A stretch of DNA of 64,000 nucleotides from Tieghemostelium lacteum (GCA_001606155.1 LODT01000051.1:434001-498000), one strand, 5' to 3'. Numbered from the stretch's first letter, positions 1 to 14,580 are shown. The notes: a model not told the origin generated them from the sequence alone. Translations and numbers: made by a program.

Positions 1-3000
1 TGTCATTACTATCTGGTAAATTGATATTGAAGGGTGTAAAATTTGCAACTAAAAATACATGTCTTAGAGTAGTAGAAACCTCACTTACATTTAGGTATTG
101 GAGTAAAGAGACTAGACACAACTTACTGGTGAATGATAATGCACCATGTAGACTATCCATTGAGATGTCTGGTGTAGAATATCTCATTTACAATAACTCT
201 TACAAGTATGATAATATCAAACAGGTTTTGGAAAAGAGAAATAAGTTTACAATGAACGAGGTTGTAAATATAATTTCAGAGGTTACTCAACAGCAGACAC
301 AACAGACACAACAGACACAACAACAGCAGAATGGTAGTGCTGATAAAGGAAGTTTAAGTGGAGCTGATCATAGTAATAGTGGTAGTAACAGAGACAAGAG
401 TTTGTCAGATAAAGACAGTAGTCAACAAGTTAAAGAACTACCTCTTCCAGCAGTTAAAGATTTTATAATACCTAGATTTTTTAGATTATTTCCTGCTACA
501 GATTTCACAATTAGAAGAGGTTGTTTAATGTTGAGTAACCCTGAACTACCTACAATACTAGTTACACTTTTTCAAAAAGGTCATGGTGTTTATACTATTG
601 ATCAAGCACATTCCCCAGATTTAGATTATTATAGACAAGTTACCAATTTAGATCTAACTGATGTAAAATTATCTCTGATTCAAAATAAAGATTATAATGG
701 TGAAGAGGAGTTATATGTAGATAGACCACAAAAAGAAGAGTAAGAATATATACAGATTTATAAGATATATAAAGATTTCTAATATAAATCTAATGTTTAT
801 AAAGTTTTGTAACATATGCATTTGAAAGTTTTAAATCTGTATTTAAAGATATTAAATTTACATTTATCAATACAGATCAATTTGAAACTAGTGTACTACC
901 TAGAAGAAGAAATGAAACTAAAGAGAAAGGTGAGGGTCTATTTGACTATGGAAGACATCCAGAACTATTACATTGTGGAAGAGTAGAGATAAACTATTAT
1001 AGTGATGTACCAGGACCTGTATGTCAAGATCAACTGGTATTCAAACCTAAAAGGGCACCAAAATGGGGTGTGGATTTGAATTTCCTTCTACCAGCTCATA
1101 TAGTGTATGGACCTTGGGCTGACAGAAACAGACTTTTATTCCAAAAGTTCTTTCTTCCAACTGACTACCAAATACAACCCATTTACAAACCGGTAGTTGG
1201 AGACGCACGTCAACATGCTGCCTTCCAATTCAACATGAATTTCATAAAGGGCTCTATTTTCAGAGTACCTTTTAGAGAGCTGTCAAAAGATGTAAATTTG
1301 ACAGCTGAGGAAATTCAAGCAAAGAAATTTGGGTGGGTTGATATCAAAATGGAGGAGAATTCAACCATTTCCTCCTTATCACCATTGTTTGCATATAGGG
1401 AATCTGGATATACATCAGAGCTGACAGTGTCATTAAAGAAGTGCTCTCTAATAACCAGTTTGACAAACACTGTATTCTTGCAATGCAGTGATATGCAGTT
1501 ACAAATGGATGTTGATTATCCATTACTATGGAATCAGTTGACAGAGTGGCGATTGAAATTCAAACTTGAAGACACACAGATATTCCTATTATCTGATATT
1601 TTGACTTTGTTTAAAGATTTGGGTAACGATTGGTCTGCTGGTGAGCCTTTGGATATCACCATGTTCATTCCAAAGAATTTCCATTTTGACTTTACTCTCA
1701 AAAACTTTAAATTGTTTTGTAATGTCAATGAACAGAATATTATCAATCAACCTAATAATCTCATGGAAAATGCTCATTATGTATTCACAGGTCCTAAACT
1801 AAAGGCCAATCTCTTGTTGCCATTTAGTAGTTTCCAATCACCAAAAACTGAGATTTCATTTGATATTCTCATAAAGAAACTTCAATTGAAACTTATATTA
1901 CCAGTGTACAATACCATTCATCAGCATCTAGAGGATATTGAATACTATGATCAAGATGGAAATGTTATATCCAATAGTGAGTATTTGAATATTGGTAATA
2001 CTAATCCAAAGGGTGGCGAGTCCAACCAAGCCGTCTCAGGGTCCAGTCAGTTTATAACATCCGATAGATTCGAACTCAAAGGTAAATACCTGTACTACCA
2101 AAAAGTGGATCCATCCTATTTGAATTCAGTAGTTTTGGAAATCACAGGGTTCCAACCAACTGTAAAACTCTTTGGATTCTATGTAAAGTATTTCCTGTTT
2201 TTGAAAAACAATTTCTTTGGATACACCAGTCACATTATCAATCTGCAAAAGTATAAAGATAATATTCAGAAACAAGAAGAAGCAGATGAAATTAAGAGTA
2301 GTACAACTACAACCTCGAATAGGACTGAAAAGGAGGATGAGGAGCCTAAGGACATTGATTACAATGGGTTGGAGATCTATGTAAGTTTAAAACTCATTGA
2401 TGCTACTGTATTCCTTCCTATTGGATTATACAGTTCTAAGCAACAAGCCACTGTAGCTCTACATGAGTTTTTACTTGAGATTAGATATCTACCTGATTAC
2501 TTGGACTTGTACGCTGATTTCTCACCATTGGTACTCAACATTCCCATCACCGACTCTGAAGAAGCAAAGAATGTGGACCATAGTATTGATATACTTAATA
2601 GATATATCCAAATCAACGATTTCACATTTAAGCTACATTTCCTCTATGGACCTAAACCTACAGAAGCAAACTATGCAGATTTTGTTAATGTTCACATTGG
2701 ATCTGTTACTGGTAATGTATTGGTAAGTCAAATTACCTTTCTAGGTATTTGGCTAGAGAACTTCTTTTTCCATCTCAGTAACAAGGATAATGCACTCTCA
2801 CATAAACTGGTATCTAAATTGAACCCAGTCTATTCCCTATTGAAATTGACAGTAAATACATTGTCTTTGTATATATATTCCAGTGACCATATTACAGAGA
2901 TTCGGTTGGCACAAGGTCTAAAGATGCATTCCAATTCTTTGATTGACCAGTTGTCACATAATAAATCAGTTATTGAGCTACCTGATCTTTCATTCAAGTT

Positions 3001-6000
3001 ACTGGTTCCATGTTATAAGTATCCATCTACACCATCAGCAAGAGCTAATTATCAAATGCAGTACAATAGAATTGTAAACAATAAGAAATGGGTTGAAGTT
3101 GGTGAACTCTCTATTAGCACTAATCTTTCCATCTATGAAAAGTTACCAAATTGGAAACAAGATTCTGAAAAACAAAGACAGTTCCTTTTGACTCAGGATC
3201 AAGAGAATAGGTTATTATCATTCCTTTGGGAGAATGATGATGATATTCAACATTTACTGAAACAGTCTATGCTCGAACAACAGAAACTAAAATCTAGATC
3301 TATGAATATAGATGATACCTCAACTGTTACTAGTTCAAATTTACAATCGTCTAGTAATACCAATCAACAACACACATCACCTAACCATCAATACGGTGTT
3401 CCAATACTTTCAACTTCAAAATATCTCTTATCACCTCTTACAAATAGTAATAATAACAATAATAGCAGTGGTGCGCCTACACCAATATCAGTATCAAAGA
3501 CCAACTCTTTTCTATATCCTAAACAGTTATTAAAATGGACAAATTCATCACCAATGGGTGCCTATGATCTATTTGCTGCCAGTACTGGAAAGATGAAGAG
3601 TTCAAAATCCAATTTGGAGTCATTTGTATTGGATGAATCTGTTGATCAATCCTATTTGAATACTAATGATATGTCCGATTCGGATAATGATGAATATCAA
3701 ACACCGGAATCATCGTTAAAGGATGATGGAAAAGGCGGCAATATCTCTGACGATGAACTTGATGACGATCAAGTTTCAAATCTAAATGAGAGATTGTATA
3801 TGACTACTAGATCTTCATTTGGTCAGTCATCACCATTGAAGGCCTCCGCATCTACTAATAATCTAAAAGGTGTTCTTAAAGATAAACAGTTCCCAGAAGA
3901 AGGTGACAATATGAGATCAACTCAACATGAACTCTCTGAAAGTGGTGGTCTTCCAAATCTAAATTCATCCAAATCCAATAGAAATGAGTTTATCAATCCA
4001 CATATTGCTAAATTGAGAAGCTACCTTCGTACCTATTTCTTTAATTTCTCACAGGCTAGAATGTCATCATTTGGCAGTACGGGAAAGAAATCATCTTTTG
4101 TTGAATGCTCATCTACCAACAAAAAGAATAGTTTTAATCATGGAATGACAAACAGTTGTAACCCACATGAATCCATTCACTCCCTTAGCGATGAGATTGA
4201 ATCATCATTTTTAACCTATATATCTAATGATATTCAACCTGATCAGATTCCAGTTCAACCTAAACGTTCCAAATCAAAGAAATTGGTGTTTCCAGAACCT
4301 ACAATATCTCAAGAGGAAGTGAAAAAAGAAGAGGATGAAGAGGATATTCATGACTGTAATAATACATCTATAACCACTATCTTCTTAGACTCCATGAAAG
4401 ATATTGAACTGTTTGCCACACCGGTTATTGTTAATATCTTAGAAGATCTCGTTGAGTCATTTATAGCAAAGGATCCATCTATTGATTACATGTTAGACTA
4501 CTTCCAATTGACTAGTATCTCTGAACAATTCAAGGTTAAGAAATACACTCATAATCAGGTTAAATTGAATCTGTTTATTCATAAATTCAATTTAAATTGG
4601 ATTCAATCACTATCGACATCCAATGGTACCAATAACCAGGAAATGTACAGCACTGAAATTGAAATCAATTCCATTACTACCCAATTACAATTGTGTTCCA
4701 AACAGACAAACAAAAAGGGTAATCACATGAATATGCCAACGTCACCATCAGTTGCCAGTGACATTGATATCGGTCATAAACTACTTCCTCAAGAAGAGTT
4801 TTGTAAGATGATTGCTAAATTTGAAATCAAGTCAATTCATGGGTGTGTTAGATACCATGACACTAGTATAGATTCCTCCAGTCTAAAGAATTCAATTCCA
4901 ATTGAAATTCTATCAAAATACCATACCAAAACATTCCCTAAACAGGTAACGATAGTCTCTATTACGAGTGAGAATCTAAAGATTGAGGCCATTATGAATG
5001 ATACTGGTGATCAACAATCTGCAACCTCTCTCACAACTTTAAAAAACTCTGGATCGTTTAAAGTCTATCTAGGTGAGATTACCATTTATTGTACACCTAC
5101 ATCACCTGGTATTCTATTTAGAGTTGTAAACACATGGATTGATAATATTACTACATTGGTATCTGTCTTTAGTCGTTACCAAGATCTCTGGACTAGACGT
5201 GTACAACGTCTTATAGGTGAACTATTAAAACATAAATCTCGAGCTCTTCACTCTAGACACATTGATATTGAAAAGAGCTCTCGTGAGAAACTAATGATTG
5301 AATTCATTTCTCCTGAGTTTAAAGAAATTATTGGAGATGAAGCTATCATTCATCGTCTAGGCTGGGAAGATATCTCCAAGATGAGACACTATCTCATCAC
5401 CTACCCAGACCGTTATATCCTAGACCAAATCATTGCTGGTGTAAATCTAGACACCCCTCACGACTCTTTCCAAACCTGGCAAGAACTCATCAATGAAATC
5501 TATGAATTAGATCAAGACGGTGAACTCATTCAAATCTTCCAAAGCTCCCTAATTAAAAAGGTATTCATTCAACCACCAGGTAAACATCAAAATATGGAAT
5601 CTGACCTGCAGTTCCAATTCGAAGGTATATCAATAACCGTCGTCAGCACTGATAATCCTAAAACATCAAACAACCAACTAGCAATTGGTAAACTCTCTGG
5701 TGGTGCTGTTTCTAGTTATCTTTATGACCCTAGTACAAGTACAGCTGCTGGAAAATCAGCAATTCCCAAGACATCAGTTGACATTAACTTCTTTAGTCAC
5801 TGTAATCAGGTATCACTAAAAGTCAGTCCTGATTTAATATCATTTGTATTGAATGCCATTCAAGTTATTGAAAATTCTGATGTTGATGTATTGAAATCTG
5901 AAGAACTGATTCTAGGATACAGTGATCCTTGGAAAGAAGCTGTCAAACCTAGTGGCTCTAGAGACTTCCCATCTCTTAAAGAGAGAATAATTAATAATTC

Positions 6001-9000
6001 TCATACTGGAATTATAGGTGATAGTCATTCCATTTCATCTTCTAGTAACTCCAATTTCTCACAACAGCCTCCAGTCATTAGTGGAGCACTTCAAAAATCG
6101 CCATCAATCCCATCTCAACCCACATCACCAAAATCCAAACATTCTAAAATTGAATCATCACCTAACCTCACCTCAGTTGCTAATAGAGCATTACTTAAAC
6201 AAGAACAGCAACAACAAAAGCAACAACCTATCGAAGCACTACCTCTTGATCCTAAAGACATACCATTTATAATCACTCCTCCTCTATCATCACAAAAACA
6301 ACAGGAGTCAGAAAAAAAAGAGAAGAAAAAGAAAATCTATTACACTAATCAACAAAAGAATAATGTTGTTATATCAGTTCATGGACATTTCTCCTTCCAA
6401 GAGATTCATTGTAGAGCATTTTCAAATAACAATGGTACAATGAGAATGGTTCTTAAGAACCTTACATTTGTATTTAATGAGTTTGGTAATGGAAATGAAA
6501 CTAGTAAAAAGAAGACTACTCAAGAAGGTTCTAGACCAAATGGTGAATATATACAAATGATTCATTCATGTCTCTTTTCAATACCAACTATTGAGCTACA
6601 TTTACTAGATAAGATTGAATCTATGAAACCTATTTTTGGACTTTCTATTCAGAATCTAATGTTCAATGAAGTACTCTTTAAAACTGGTAAAAAGAAGACT
6701 AGACAAATTGCAACTGGAAAGAGAGAAGAGTATATTGATTTTGACATGAAATATGATATATTTCTCACTGTCAGTAAAGTCATTTTACCATTTAAAATGT
6801 CACACCAATTTCTTCCAAAACTCAGAGGTTTCCTCAACGAATGGAAATCAATGGCAAATACTGCAACTTCGGGTACACTAACTGTACCAAAACCAGCGGT
6901 TCCAGTTAGTACAGTAGCCAATGAAAAGTTAATTGATTTCCCACCAGTTCGTTTAAAGATTGATCTCTATGATATTTTGATTAGTACTGATGCTATATCA
7001 TCATTACCTGTAAAATATAATATATCTAGAATCACTGCTAGTGTGAGTCAGTTCTCAAAGTTGGAAATGGAGTTTAATATATGTCTACACCAACATCACC
7101 TCTTATTTACACCAAAATCCTCTGGAAGTAGTAATGGAACTGATGCAACATTGAGCTCTCTCTCTAAAGAGCCAATCAATTTCCCACGTATAAAAGCATT
7201 TGGAAAGATTAAAAACAACATTGACAAGGATAAAATCAATCTGTTGGCAAATCTTGAAATTGGTTTCATTCAAAATTATCTGACTATTGAGTTGATTCAA
7301 CATTTCCTAGTTCTTAGAACTACATTAGAGAAGGAGTTTGATGATCTCTTGAATGCCTATATCAACTTTGCCGAGAAGAAAGGACAACAACATCTACAAG
7401 TTACTAATTCAAACAATAACAGTAATTCATCTCTATCACTGAATTCACATGAGTCAACTGTTTCTAGTATCTTCAATAGAGTCAATTATAATTGTAGTTT
7501 AGTATTAAAAGGATTTGAAATTCTTTTTATAAACAACAGTGCATCTTTGCTGTTTAGTTCTGGTGTTATTGATGTTAGGGTACTTTACAAGAATATACTA
7601 TCCATGCAATCACAGCAACCAATTCATTGGAAAATTGGTTTACGTGGTTTAACATTGATTCTTTCTGATCCTACTTTGACTTTAGATCCAACTGATAGAT
7701 CCCACGGATACCAACGTATTCAAAATTTGAAATCACAAATCTGGGCTGGTGTATTGACTGATATTGCATTGCAATCCTATCCGTTCTCTAGAGCGGCTAA
7801 ACAGCATCAATTGGTCCACCATAAACCAATCAACATTTCAAAGAGTAAACCAAATCTCTTTGAGAAGGCATGGGTTGTTATAAGTAATACCATTGTTACT
7901 TTACAACCTTGGGCAATTGATAAGGCAACTGATTTATGGATATACTATTTCCAAGCCTACCAAAAGACTGTATCTAAACTCAGTAAAATATGGACAACTA
8001 AAAAGAAACAGCAGTACAAAAGAGCTCTTAATACTATTCCTTCAACACTACCAATCAAGGAAACCAACATCTCACTGCACATAAGTGTTGTAGATTCAAC
8101 TATATGTATTCCATTACTGTTGTTTGATGAGGTTAATACACCAAAGACTATTGAATCGTGTTCTGCTCTTGCTATATCTCTAGGATCGTTTTCATTGGAT
8201 GGTGTAACTCTAAAGAATCTCAACTCCAAAGCAGGTAACTTTAAAGTGCTAGGTGAATGTAAATTCTCCAAATTTTCATTCCAATTCATTGACAATTACC
8301 ATCCTTCTAAACTTCATAATATCCATACACTACCTTCAATTAACAGAGGAGTTATAGATAGTGGCGATTGTCAAATGACTGGGTTATTCTCAACCTATCA
8401 CGTACAACTTTTCATTCAATTGAAGACATCTGGATTGTTCTTACATCTGGACACTAATTTATTGTACTACATTATATCGTTCCAAGACCTTTTATTCCTG
8501 GGTCAAGAAAAACTAAAGAAGATTAATGAGCAACAACTTGAACAACAACAACAGCAACAACATCAGCAGTCCAATGATAGTACACATGAATCCATTCCAG
8601 AGTATAAATTGGAAATTGATTTCACACTTCGTACTAATATTGGTGAATGTCGTCTTACCAAACTACAAATGTTTGATGATAATATATCGATCTACGATAA
8701 CAATGGGTCACCTATATCTTCATCTATTGACAGAAACCAATCCTCATCGAGTCTCGGTGCAAAATTCCAAAAAGATCGTGACAATATCCCTGATGAACCT
8801 TTCCAAGAGTGTTTCCAATTGCCACCAATTTCTATTAGTGCCAATCATATTTATATACCTCAGATGGTAAAAGAGAAACATCAAACTAATTTGACTAATC
8901 TAAGAGTTAGTGATCAAGATGAAAAACCATCCAATAACAAATCTGAAACTAATATTCTCCTGATATTAGAATCACAAGAGATTCGATTGTCACCATTCTT

Positions 9001-11338
9001 TACCAATTTCCTTAATGAAATGATTCAAAACTCACCTGAATCTTCAATGTCAAAGAAATATGGTCAACAGGCTACCAACAACACCAATAACAATGCTGGT
9101 TCACTAAATGATGTTAAATCACCTAGTGGTACTAGTGGTAGTGTTAAAACTACACCTGGATCTACCACATTTTCTATCAGAATTTGTCCAACCAAGTTCA
9201 TTCTAAATGGTGGTCAGTCTGATCAGATATTGGCAGTACTTGAGATTGGTACTATGGATATATTCTTGTCTAGTATTACAAAATATACTAGTAATAAGAA
9301 AGTATTGTTAATGAATGGTACTGTATATCTTAGTAGTTTACTTTTGAAGATTATTCATCTTTCACACAGTGAGGAAAGACTTGGATTGGTAGTGAGAAGA
9401 GTTGCTGCTAATGTTGGTACTGCTCATGGTATTACTCAAGATGGCCCACTAATTAGTATTCTATTGAATGCTGATAGCTCCAATGTGTATTTCAACATCA
9501 AATATCTTGATGAAATATTACTTTTCTTAATGTCTTGGATACCACACAACTCTAAGAAGAACTCATTAAAGATTCACAATAACAATAATAGAAATCTTAA
9601 TGAACAACCAATTATTATCATGTCACCACCTCCATCCCCATATCTCAAGGCTAAACAGCAACAACAACAACAACAACAACTACTTGACAGCTCCTCTAAA
9701 AAGAAACCTCAAGTATATATTAATCTTAAATTGGGCAGTTTTGGTTTGGATCTTGATATTCTACCAGTTAGTAGATTCAATCTCCTCATACACAATATAT
9801 GTGGTATCTATTCACCAATTGATGATGAGAAACAAAACAATACCCCCCATCCACTCAATCAAAAGTCACTTAAAGCTATACCATCATCAATGCAACAAAA
9901 CATAAAAGTAGGAGGATTTTCAACTACTACCAACAACAACAATAGTAACACCAACAACTTGTACTTTTTAAGTTGCTATACTGGTCCCATTTCAACTTCA
10001 TGTCATGGTAAATTGGAAGGAAGTTTGGATCTAGAGGGTATAATACTTTGTGGTGAGAGAATACCATACAAGTCATTTAACACTGTTGATATGTGGACAG
10101 CTCAGATATCCCCAATTAGAATTTCATTTGATTTTAATCACTCTGAGATTCTTGAACTGCGTGGAGGTGATATTATAGCTAGATTCTCTGATTTACCAAT
10201 TGAAAACTCTACTAGTGGTCACAGAAATATCAATTTTGATATTAACTTTACATCATTACAATTACAATTGTCATGTGAAACTATTACATCTGTGCTCGAG
10301 GTGGTTAAACGTATAAATGAGACTATTACTGAAAAGGTTAATATTGCAAAATTGAATTTCAAGCGAGAACCTGTTAGCACTGCTACTGTAATATCTACAG
10401 CTACCAAACCAGTAAAGGATTTGAAATTGATATTGGGTCAAATTAAAGTTCGTGGTAGCCAATTTAGAATTCTACTATTTGGTTACAGTATGAAAGATCC
10501 AACTTGGATATCATTTAATTTGGATAGTTATCAATTGGTATTGGATCAATCCAGAAAGAGAAATGAAGAAATTCATAGACAACTGTCTATTTTACTTGGT
10601 CAAAGTACAATATCAAAGATGGCTGAAGAGTCTGCCTCACATCCTCAGTCGTGGGCTATTAGGGATCCATTTACTCGTTCTTCTACTGAAACTAAAATCA
10701 TCAAGATACCAGTGGCATCCCTTATCATGTACAGTACTGAACGTAATAGATCTATTGAATATTACTATTTAACAGAATTTACTGATTCTATTGCCATTTC
10801 TGTAAATTTGAATTTGTATGGAGATCTTAGAGAAATGATTCAAATTTATATTCAAGTGTTATCTGATAATTCCAATCCAACCACACCAACTACAACATCA
10901 TCACCAGTACCATTATCTCCAGTTACTAATATTCACCATTCTACATCACATTCAATTCAAGATCAACACCACCAATCACCTAACGACTCACCACTTAGTA
11001 AGAGTATTGACAGTAACCTTAACAATAATAGTCACCAACAACAAGGTTTAAAAACCAGAAAAGATATCAAAACTGGTAGAACATTTATTGAAAAGAAATT
11101 CCAATTGTCTCCAACTCTAAATGTACTAGGTGATCTTACACCAAAGATCTCAACTGTATTCGGTTGGCTTGGTATTAAAGATATCAATTATACCATTCCA
11201 TTTTATACCCATACTGGTCTAACTGATAATTTAGAGGTAGTCTTAAACCAATTCCTCCTGTTCTCCCATGAACTAAATAGTCAATCAAAAAATGCTAACA
11301 ACAATGCCTCAAATAGTAACAATAACAATAATAATTAA
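1..11338 (+). CDS. BLTP1: Bridge-like lipid transfer protein BLTP1/Csf1 (KIAA1109, Tweek) homolog, 5' partial
   Basis: The gene is open at the left edge of the window. Exons are <3-739 and 805-11338, with a GT-AG intron at 740-804 (phase 2). The join is supported by unbroken frame and family-like sequence on both sides. About 3,756 residues are present. Landmarks typical of the Csf1/KIAA1109 family are an early LSGKLILKGVKF block, a YGPWADR motif (about nt 1097) followed by an aromatic FF(L)P motif, and a C-terminal block (nt 11150-11250) resembling the FSA C-terminal domain. The family forms long hydrophobic-groove tubes that move lipids at ER contact sites. The N-terminal membrane anchor would lie outside the window. 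Low-complexity Asn, Gln and Ser tracts (for example nt 285-330, 3450-3480, 9655-9690, 11300-11335) are likely loops. The stop lies 47 bp from the convergent flavohemoglobin stop. Confidence 0.9.
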
Positions 11339-11385
11339 AAACATCTAGTTATTTAATGATTTATATATATAATATAAGTTAAACT

Positions 11386-12591
11386 TTATTTTAGTGGAGC
11401 TAATGGACCAAATACTTCATAATTAATTTTATCGGCTGAATAACCCATAGCAGATACTACATTGTTCATTGATTTCATGTATGATAATGGTCCACAAATA
11501 AATACATCTGTAGTTGGTATCTCATCTTTTTGAATAAAACCCTCAAGTATCTCTTGAGTTAGCTTTCCAGTGAAATCACACTCTTCCAAGGGATTTGGAC
11601 TGCTGTATCCAATGAATACTTTACAATTTGGAGTATTTGATAATTTCTTTAACTCACCTTTAAATGCTTGAAGTTTTGCATTTTTATTGCTTGTGATGAA
11701 TGTTACCTTTCTGTTTGGTTGTTTCTCTAATGTAGTCTCCAACATACTTAAAAGTGGAGAAATACCAATACCACCACAAAGTAACAATAATGGTGTATCT
11801 TTAGAAGTATCAATAACAAAACTACCAGCTGGAGTAGCTAATTGAACTCTATCACCAACTTTAATGTTGTTATGTAAATAACAAGAAACAATTCCATTTG
11901 TAGTTTCATCAACTCCATTTTCTTTCTTTATACTAATACGGTAGGTATCTGATATTGGTACAGATGATAAACTGTAATGTCTAATGTGATCATATTCACC
12001 AATATGAATTTTAACAGAAATGTATTGTCCTGGTATAAATGGTGCAACATGAGAACCATCGGGTTTTTTAAAGTAAAATGATGTAATTTTTTCAGATTCC
12101 ACTACCTTTTTGTCAACTACAAAGTCAATGAAACCTTTCCAAGCACCATCACCAGACTCAGATTCTGCATATAATTCTTTTTCAACTTGGATAAAAACAT
12201 CAGCAATTACCTGATAGGCACTACCCCATGCATTTAAAATTTCTGGTGTAGCAGCTTCTCCAAGAACCTCTTTAATGGCAATTAATAATTCTTTACCAAC
12301 GATTGGATAGTGTTCTGGTAATACTCCCAAAGCACGATGTTTATGGCCAATAGCTTTTACAACTGGAAGAATAGCTTCAAGGCTATCAATATGTTGAGCT
12401 GCAGCTAAAATACTATTTGCTAAGGCAGTTTGTTGATTTCCTTGTCTCTGATTAGCATGATTAAAAATATTTAATAATGATGGATTTTTACTGAATAAAT
12501 TCTTGTAGAATGTACTGGTGATTGTTACACCATGAACTTCCAAAACTGGTACTGTTGATTTAATTATATTTTTAGTTTCTTGTGATAACAT
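11386..12591 (-). CDS. fhb: Flavohemoglobin (nitric oxide dioxygenase)
   Basis: A single exon of 401 residues, the usual flavohemoglobin length (~400). It oxidises NO to nitrate using O2, NAD(P)H, FAD and heme in the cytosol. The globin domain (about 1-140) has the B10 Tyr at Y29, distal Gln near Q53 and proximal His H85 in a KHRALGV context, at the same positions as in E. coli Hmp. The FAD-binding RHYSLSS motif is at 204-210. The NAD(P)H-binding GGIGISP motif is at 273-279, a CGP motif at 366-368 and the C-terminal YEVFGP at 391-396. All key residues are intact, so the enzyme should be active. D. discoideum has two such genes (fhbA and fhbB). I cannot say which one this corresponds to. It is convergent with the BLTP1 homolog. 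Confidence 0.97.
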   Translation of the reverse strand: MLSQETKNIIKSTVPVLEVHGVTITSTFYKNLFSKNPSLLNIFNHANQRQGNQQTALANSILAAAQHIDSLEAILPVVKAIGHKHRALGVLPEHYPIVGKELLIAIKEVLGEAATPEILNAWGSAYQVIADVFIQVEKELYAESESGDGAWKGFIDFVVDKKVVESEKITSFYFKKPDGSHVAPFIPGQYISVKIHIGEYDHIRHYSLSSVPISDTYRISIKKENGVDETTNGIVSCYLHNNIKVGDRVQLATPAGSFVIDTSKDTPLLLLCGGIGISPLLSMLETTLEKQPNRKVTFITSNKNAKLQAFKGELKKLSNTPNCKVFIGYSSPNPLEECDFTGKLTQEILEGFIQKDEIPTTDVFICGPLSYMKSMNNVVSAMGYSADKINYEVFGPLAPLK

Positions 12592-12869
12592 ATTTAATTG
12601 AAGAGTTGAAATTGTGTCGAATATTAATTATAAAATAATATTTTATAATTATTCAATGGAATCTTTTCAAATCTGATAAATCATTTTATGAAAATCATTA
12701 AATAACAGAATTGATTCCCACGAAATTTCAGAGACACACACGAAAAAATTTTTTTAAAAAGATGTGATAGGTGTATGAAATGTGGTGTAAAAGTTGGTTT
12801 ATCTGATTTTTAGAAGAAGAAACAGACAAATGATTAGGTATTTCTACATTTATTTATAATGATATCATT

Positions 12870-14285
12870 TTAAATTTTATTTTCAAAATGTTTAAGAGCC
12901 AAATCAACTCTTCTCTTTAGGAATTCATTTTCTTGAACGAGACCCATATCATGTAATTCACGAAGAGATCTATAGGAACTTGTGAATTCATTGTCTTCTT
13001 TGATTTGTTCTTGATATTTAGTTTCCAATTTGTCCCATTTTCTTTGATAGGATTTATTTCTTTCTTCAGAGAGAGATGAAGTTGAACTATAATATGAGAG
13101 AGCTGAAATACTACTAAATCTATCAGAATCATCATCATCAGAGTCATAGTCTCTCTGACCTTCATTTTGGTCATCTACACTATACTGGTTAGTAGAATAA
13201 TAGGATTCTGATTCATAATTTGAGTATTGGTCACCATTGACCTCACTGTAATAAGATGAATTAGATTCATCGTTATCATCATCAAATCTATCATCTTCAT
13301 CGCTATAGTCTCTACTTTTCATACTATATCTGTTGCTGCTACTGTTTACAATTTGAGGTGGAGGTTGAGATTGTCTCTCTACATTGTCTTCTCTTTTACT
13401 ATTGTTATTGATTTTGTTTACAACTGGTAGAAGTGGAACACTAGTTCTAAATGTAATATCTAAAGGTTCAAGTTGATTCTCATTTTGAAAATCCTTTAAA
13501 TATCTATTATTTAGTTTTTTAGTTTTAGAGTCATTAATCATAAATCTTTGATTAACTTTAATCTGCTTGGATTGAACATATTCAAACAACTCTTTTTCAT
13601 ATTGTTCATATTTCTTATTTTGATTATATAATTTAAAATTGGCATGATAGAGTGCCATTTTTTCGTATTCTTCATCAGTGATTAACACCAATTCACTGAA
13701 AATGTCTTCTTCCGTTTCATCTTCTTTTTCTACTTTTGCCCAGGAATCTTGTTTAGGATAAGAAGAGGTGTGAGTAAGAAATCCAGTTGGTTTTTTTGAG
13801 CTAACACTGTGACTATAGGATACTCTATTATAGAAATAGCTCATGTCAGAAGCAGTAAGGGTTTCTTCAGTGTAAGAGGATCTCACTCTAGGAACTGTTT
13901 TTGTCTGTTTAGAACGTTTTTGTTTAAAAACAGTCTTGGTAGATGGTTCACATAATTTATCAGCTCTATAGGTAGCGGCATCACTCTCTGTTAACTTTTG
14001 TAGTTTTCTCTGTTCATCTTTGAGGAGCTGGCAGTGTGAATATCCATATTTTACATCATCAGCTGGTGATGCTTTAAAAATATGACCATTGTTTTTATAA
14101 TATAATCTAATTGGGTGTTTGTAAGATACTTCTACAACTTCGCCTAATATCTTACGGCCTCTGTAACTAACTAAAACAATTTTGTCACCAGGAACAAATT
14201 GGTGTTTAAAATGATTATTAGATACCCATTTTACTGAAAGATCTCTATCTACACAATCATCAATTGTCATTGTATTTTGACTCAT
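12870..14285 (-). CDS. Unknown acidic protein with N-terminal beta-rich segment and C-terminal coiled coil
   Basis: A single exon of 471 residues starting at the first ATG. I do not recognise a family. Residues about 25-80 have a pattern of short beta strands (VPGDKIVLVSYRGRKILGEVVE) that could be an SH3- or Tudor-like barrel; this is an inference from pattern only. The middle is basic and then charged. Residues about 320-400 are very rich in Asp, Ser and Tyr and look disordered. The last ~65 residues are charged and helical and probably form a coiled coil. Its 5' flank carries the G-rich block described separately. The long open frame and normal codon use argue that it is a real gene. Confidence 0.75.
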   Translation of the reverse strand: MSQNTMTIDDCVDRDLSVKWVSNNHFKHQFVPGDKIVLVSYRGRKILGEVVEVSYKHPIRLYYKNNGHIFKASPADDVKYGYSHCQLLKDEQRKLQKLTESDAATYRADKLCEPSTKTVFKQKRSKQTKTVPRVRSSYTEETLTASDMSYFYNRVSYSHSVSSKKPTGFLTHTSSYPKQDSWAKVEKEDETEEDIFSELVLITDEEYEKMALYHANFKLYNQNKKYEQYEKELFEYVQSKQIKVNQRFMINDSKTKKLNNRYLKDFQNENQLEPLDITFRTSVPLLPVVNKINNNSKREDNVERQSQPPPQIVNSSSNRYSMKSRDYSDEDDRFDDDNDESNSSYYSEVNGDQYSNYESESYYSTNQYSVDDQNEGQRDYDSDDDDSDRFSSISALSYYSSTSSLSEERNKSYQRKWDKLETKYQEQIKEDNEFTSSYRSLRELHDMGLVQENEFLKRRVDLALKHFENKI

Positions 14286-14329
14286 TTTAGCTGTACAGGT
14301 GTGGTGGTATTGGGTGTTTTGGTCTTGGA

Positions 14330-14364
14330 GGGTGAGGAGGGGTGGGAGTTGGTGGGTGGGAGGG
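14330..14364 (+). other. Putative G-quadruplex motif
   Basis: Six runs of three or more G (14330-14332, 14339-14342, 14344-14346, 14354-14356, 14358-14360, 14362-14364) are separated by 1-7 nt. This satisfies the standard G3+N1-7 pattern. It lies 45-79 bp upstream of the start codon of the minus-strand gene, so G falls on that gene's template strand and its 5' leader would be C-rich. Such a block stands out in this AT-rich intergenic DNA. Confidence 0.6.
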
Positions 14365-14580
14365 TTTCTAGAGGTTAGGGTTCTTATGTGTTTGAAAACA
14401 CAATTAAGATTTTCTATCTATCAAAAGAAGGGTTTCTTTTAATAATGATATTGATATTCTTAGGTTGTTGAATATTTTAGCAAAAATCATTGATTTTTTT
14501 TTTATAAACCTCCAAACTTTAATAATTTTCTTATTTTTTTTTCTATTTTTTTATAACTAATTTCCCTAAAATTTTATCAG

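Noticed and set aside
14371-14382. Telomere-like GGTTAGGG word
   Set aside because: A single copy inside a G-rich promoter block; no tandem array.
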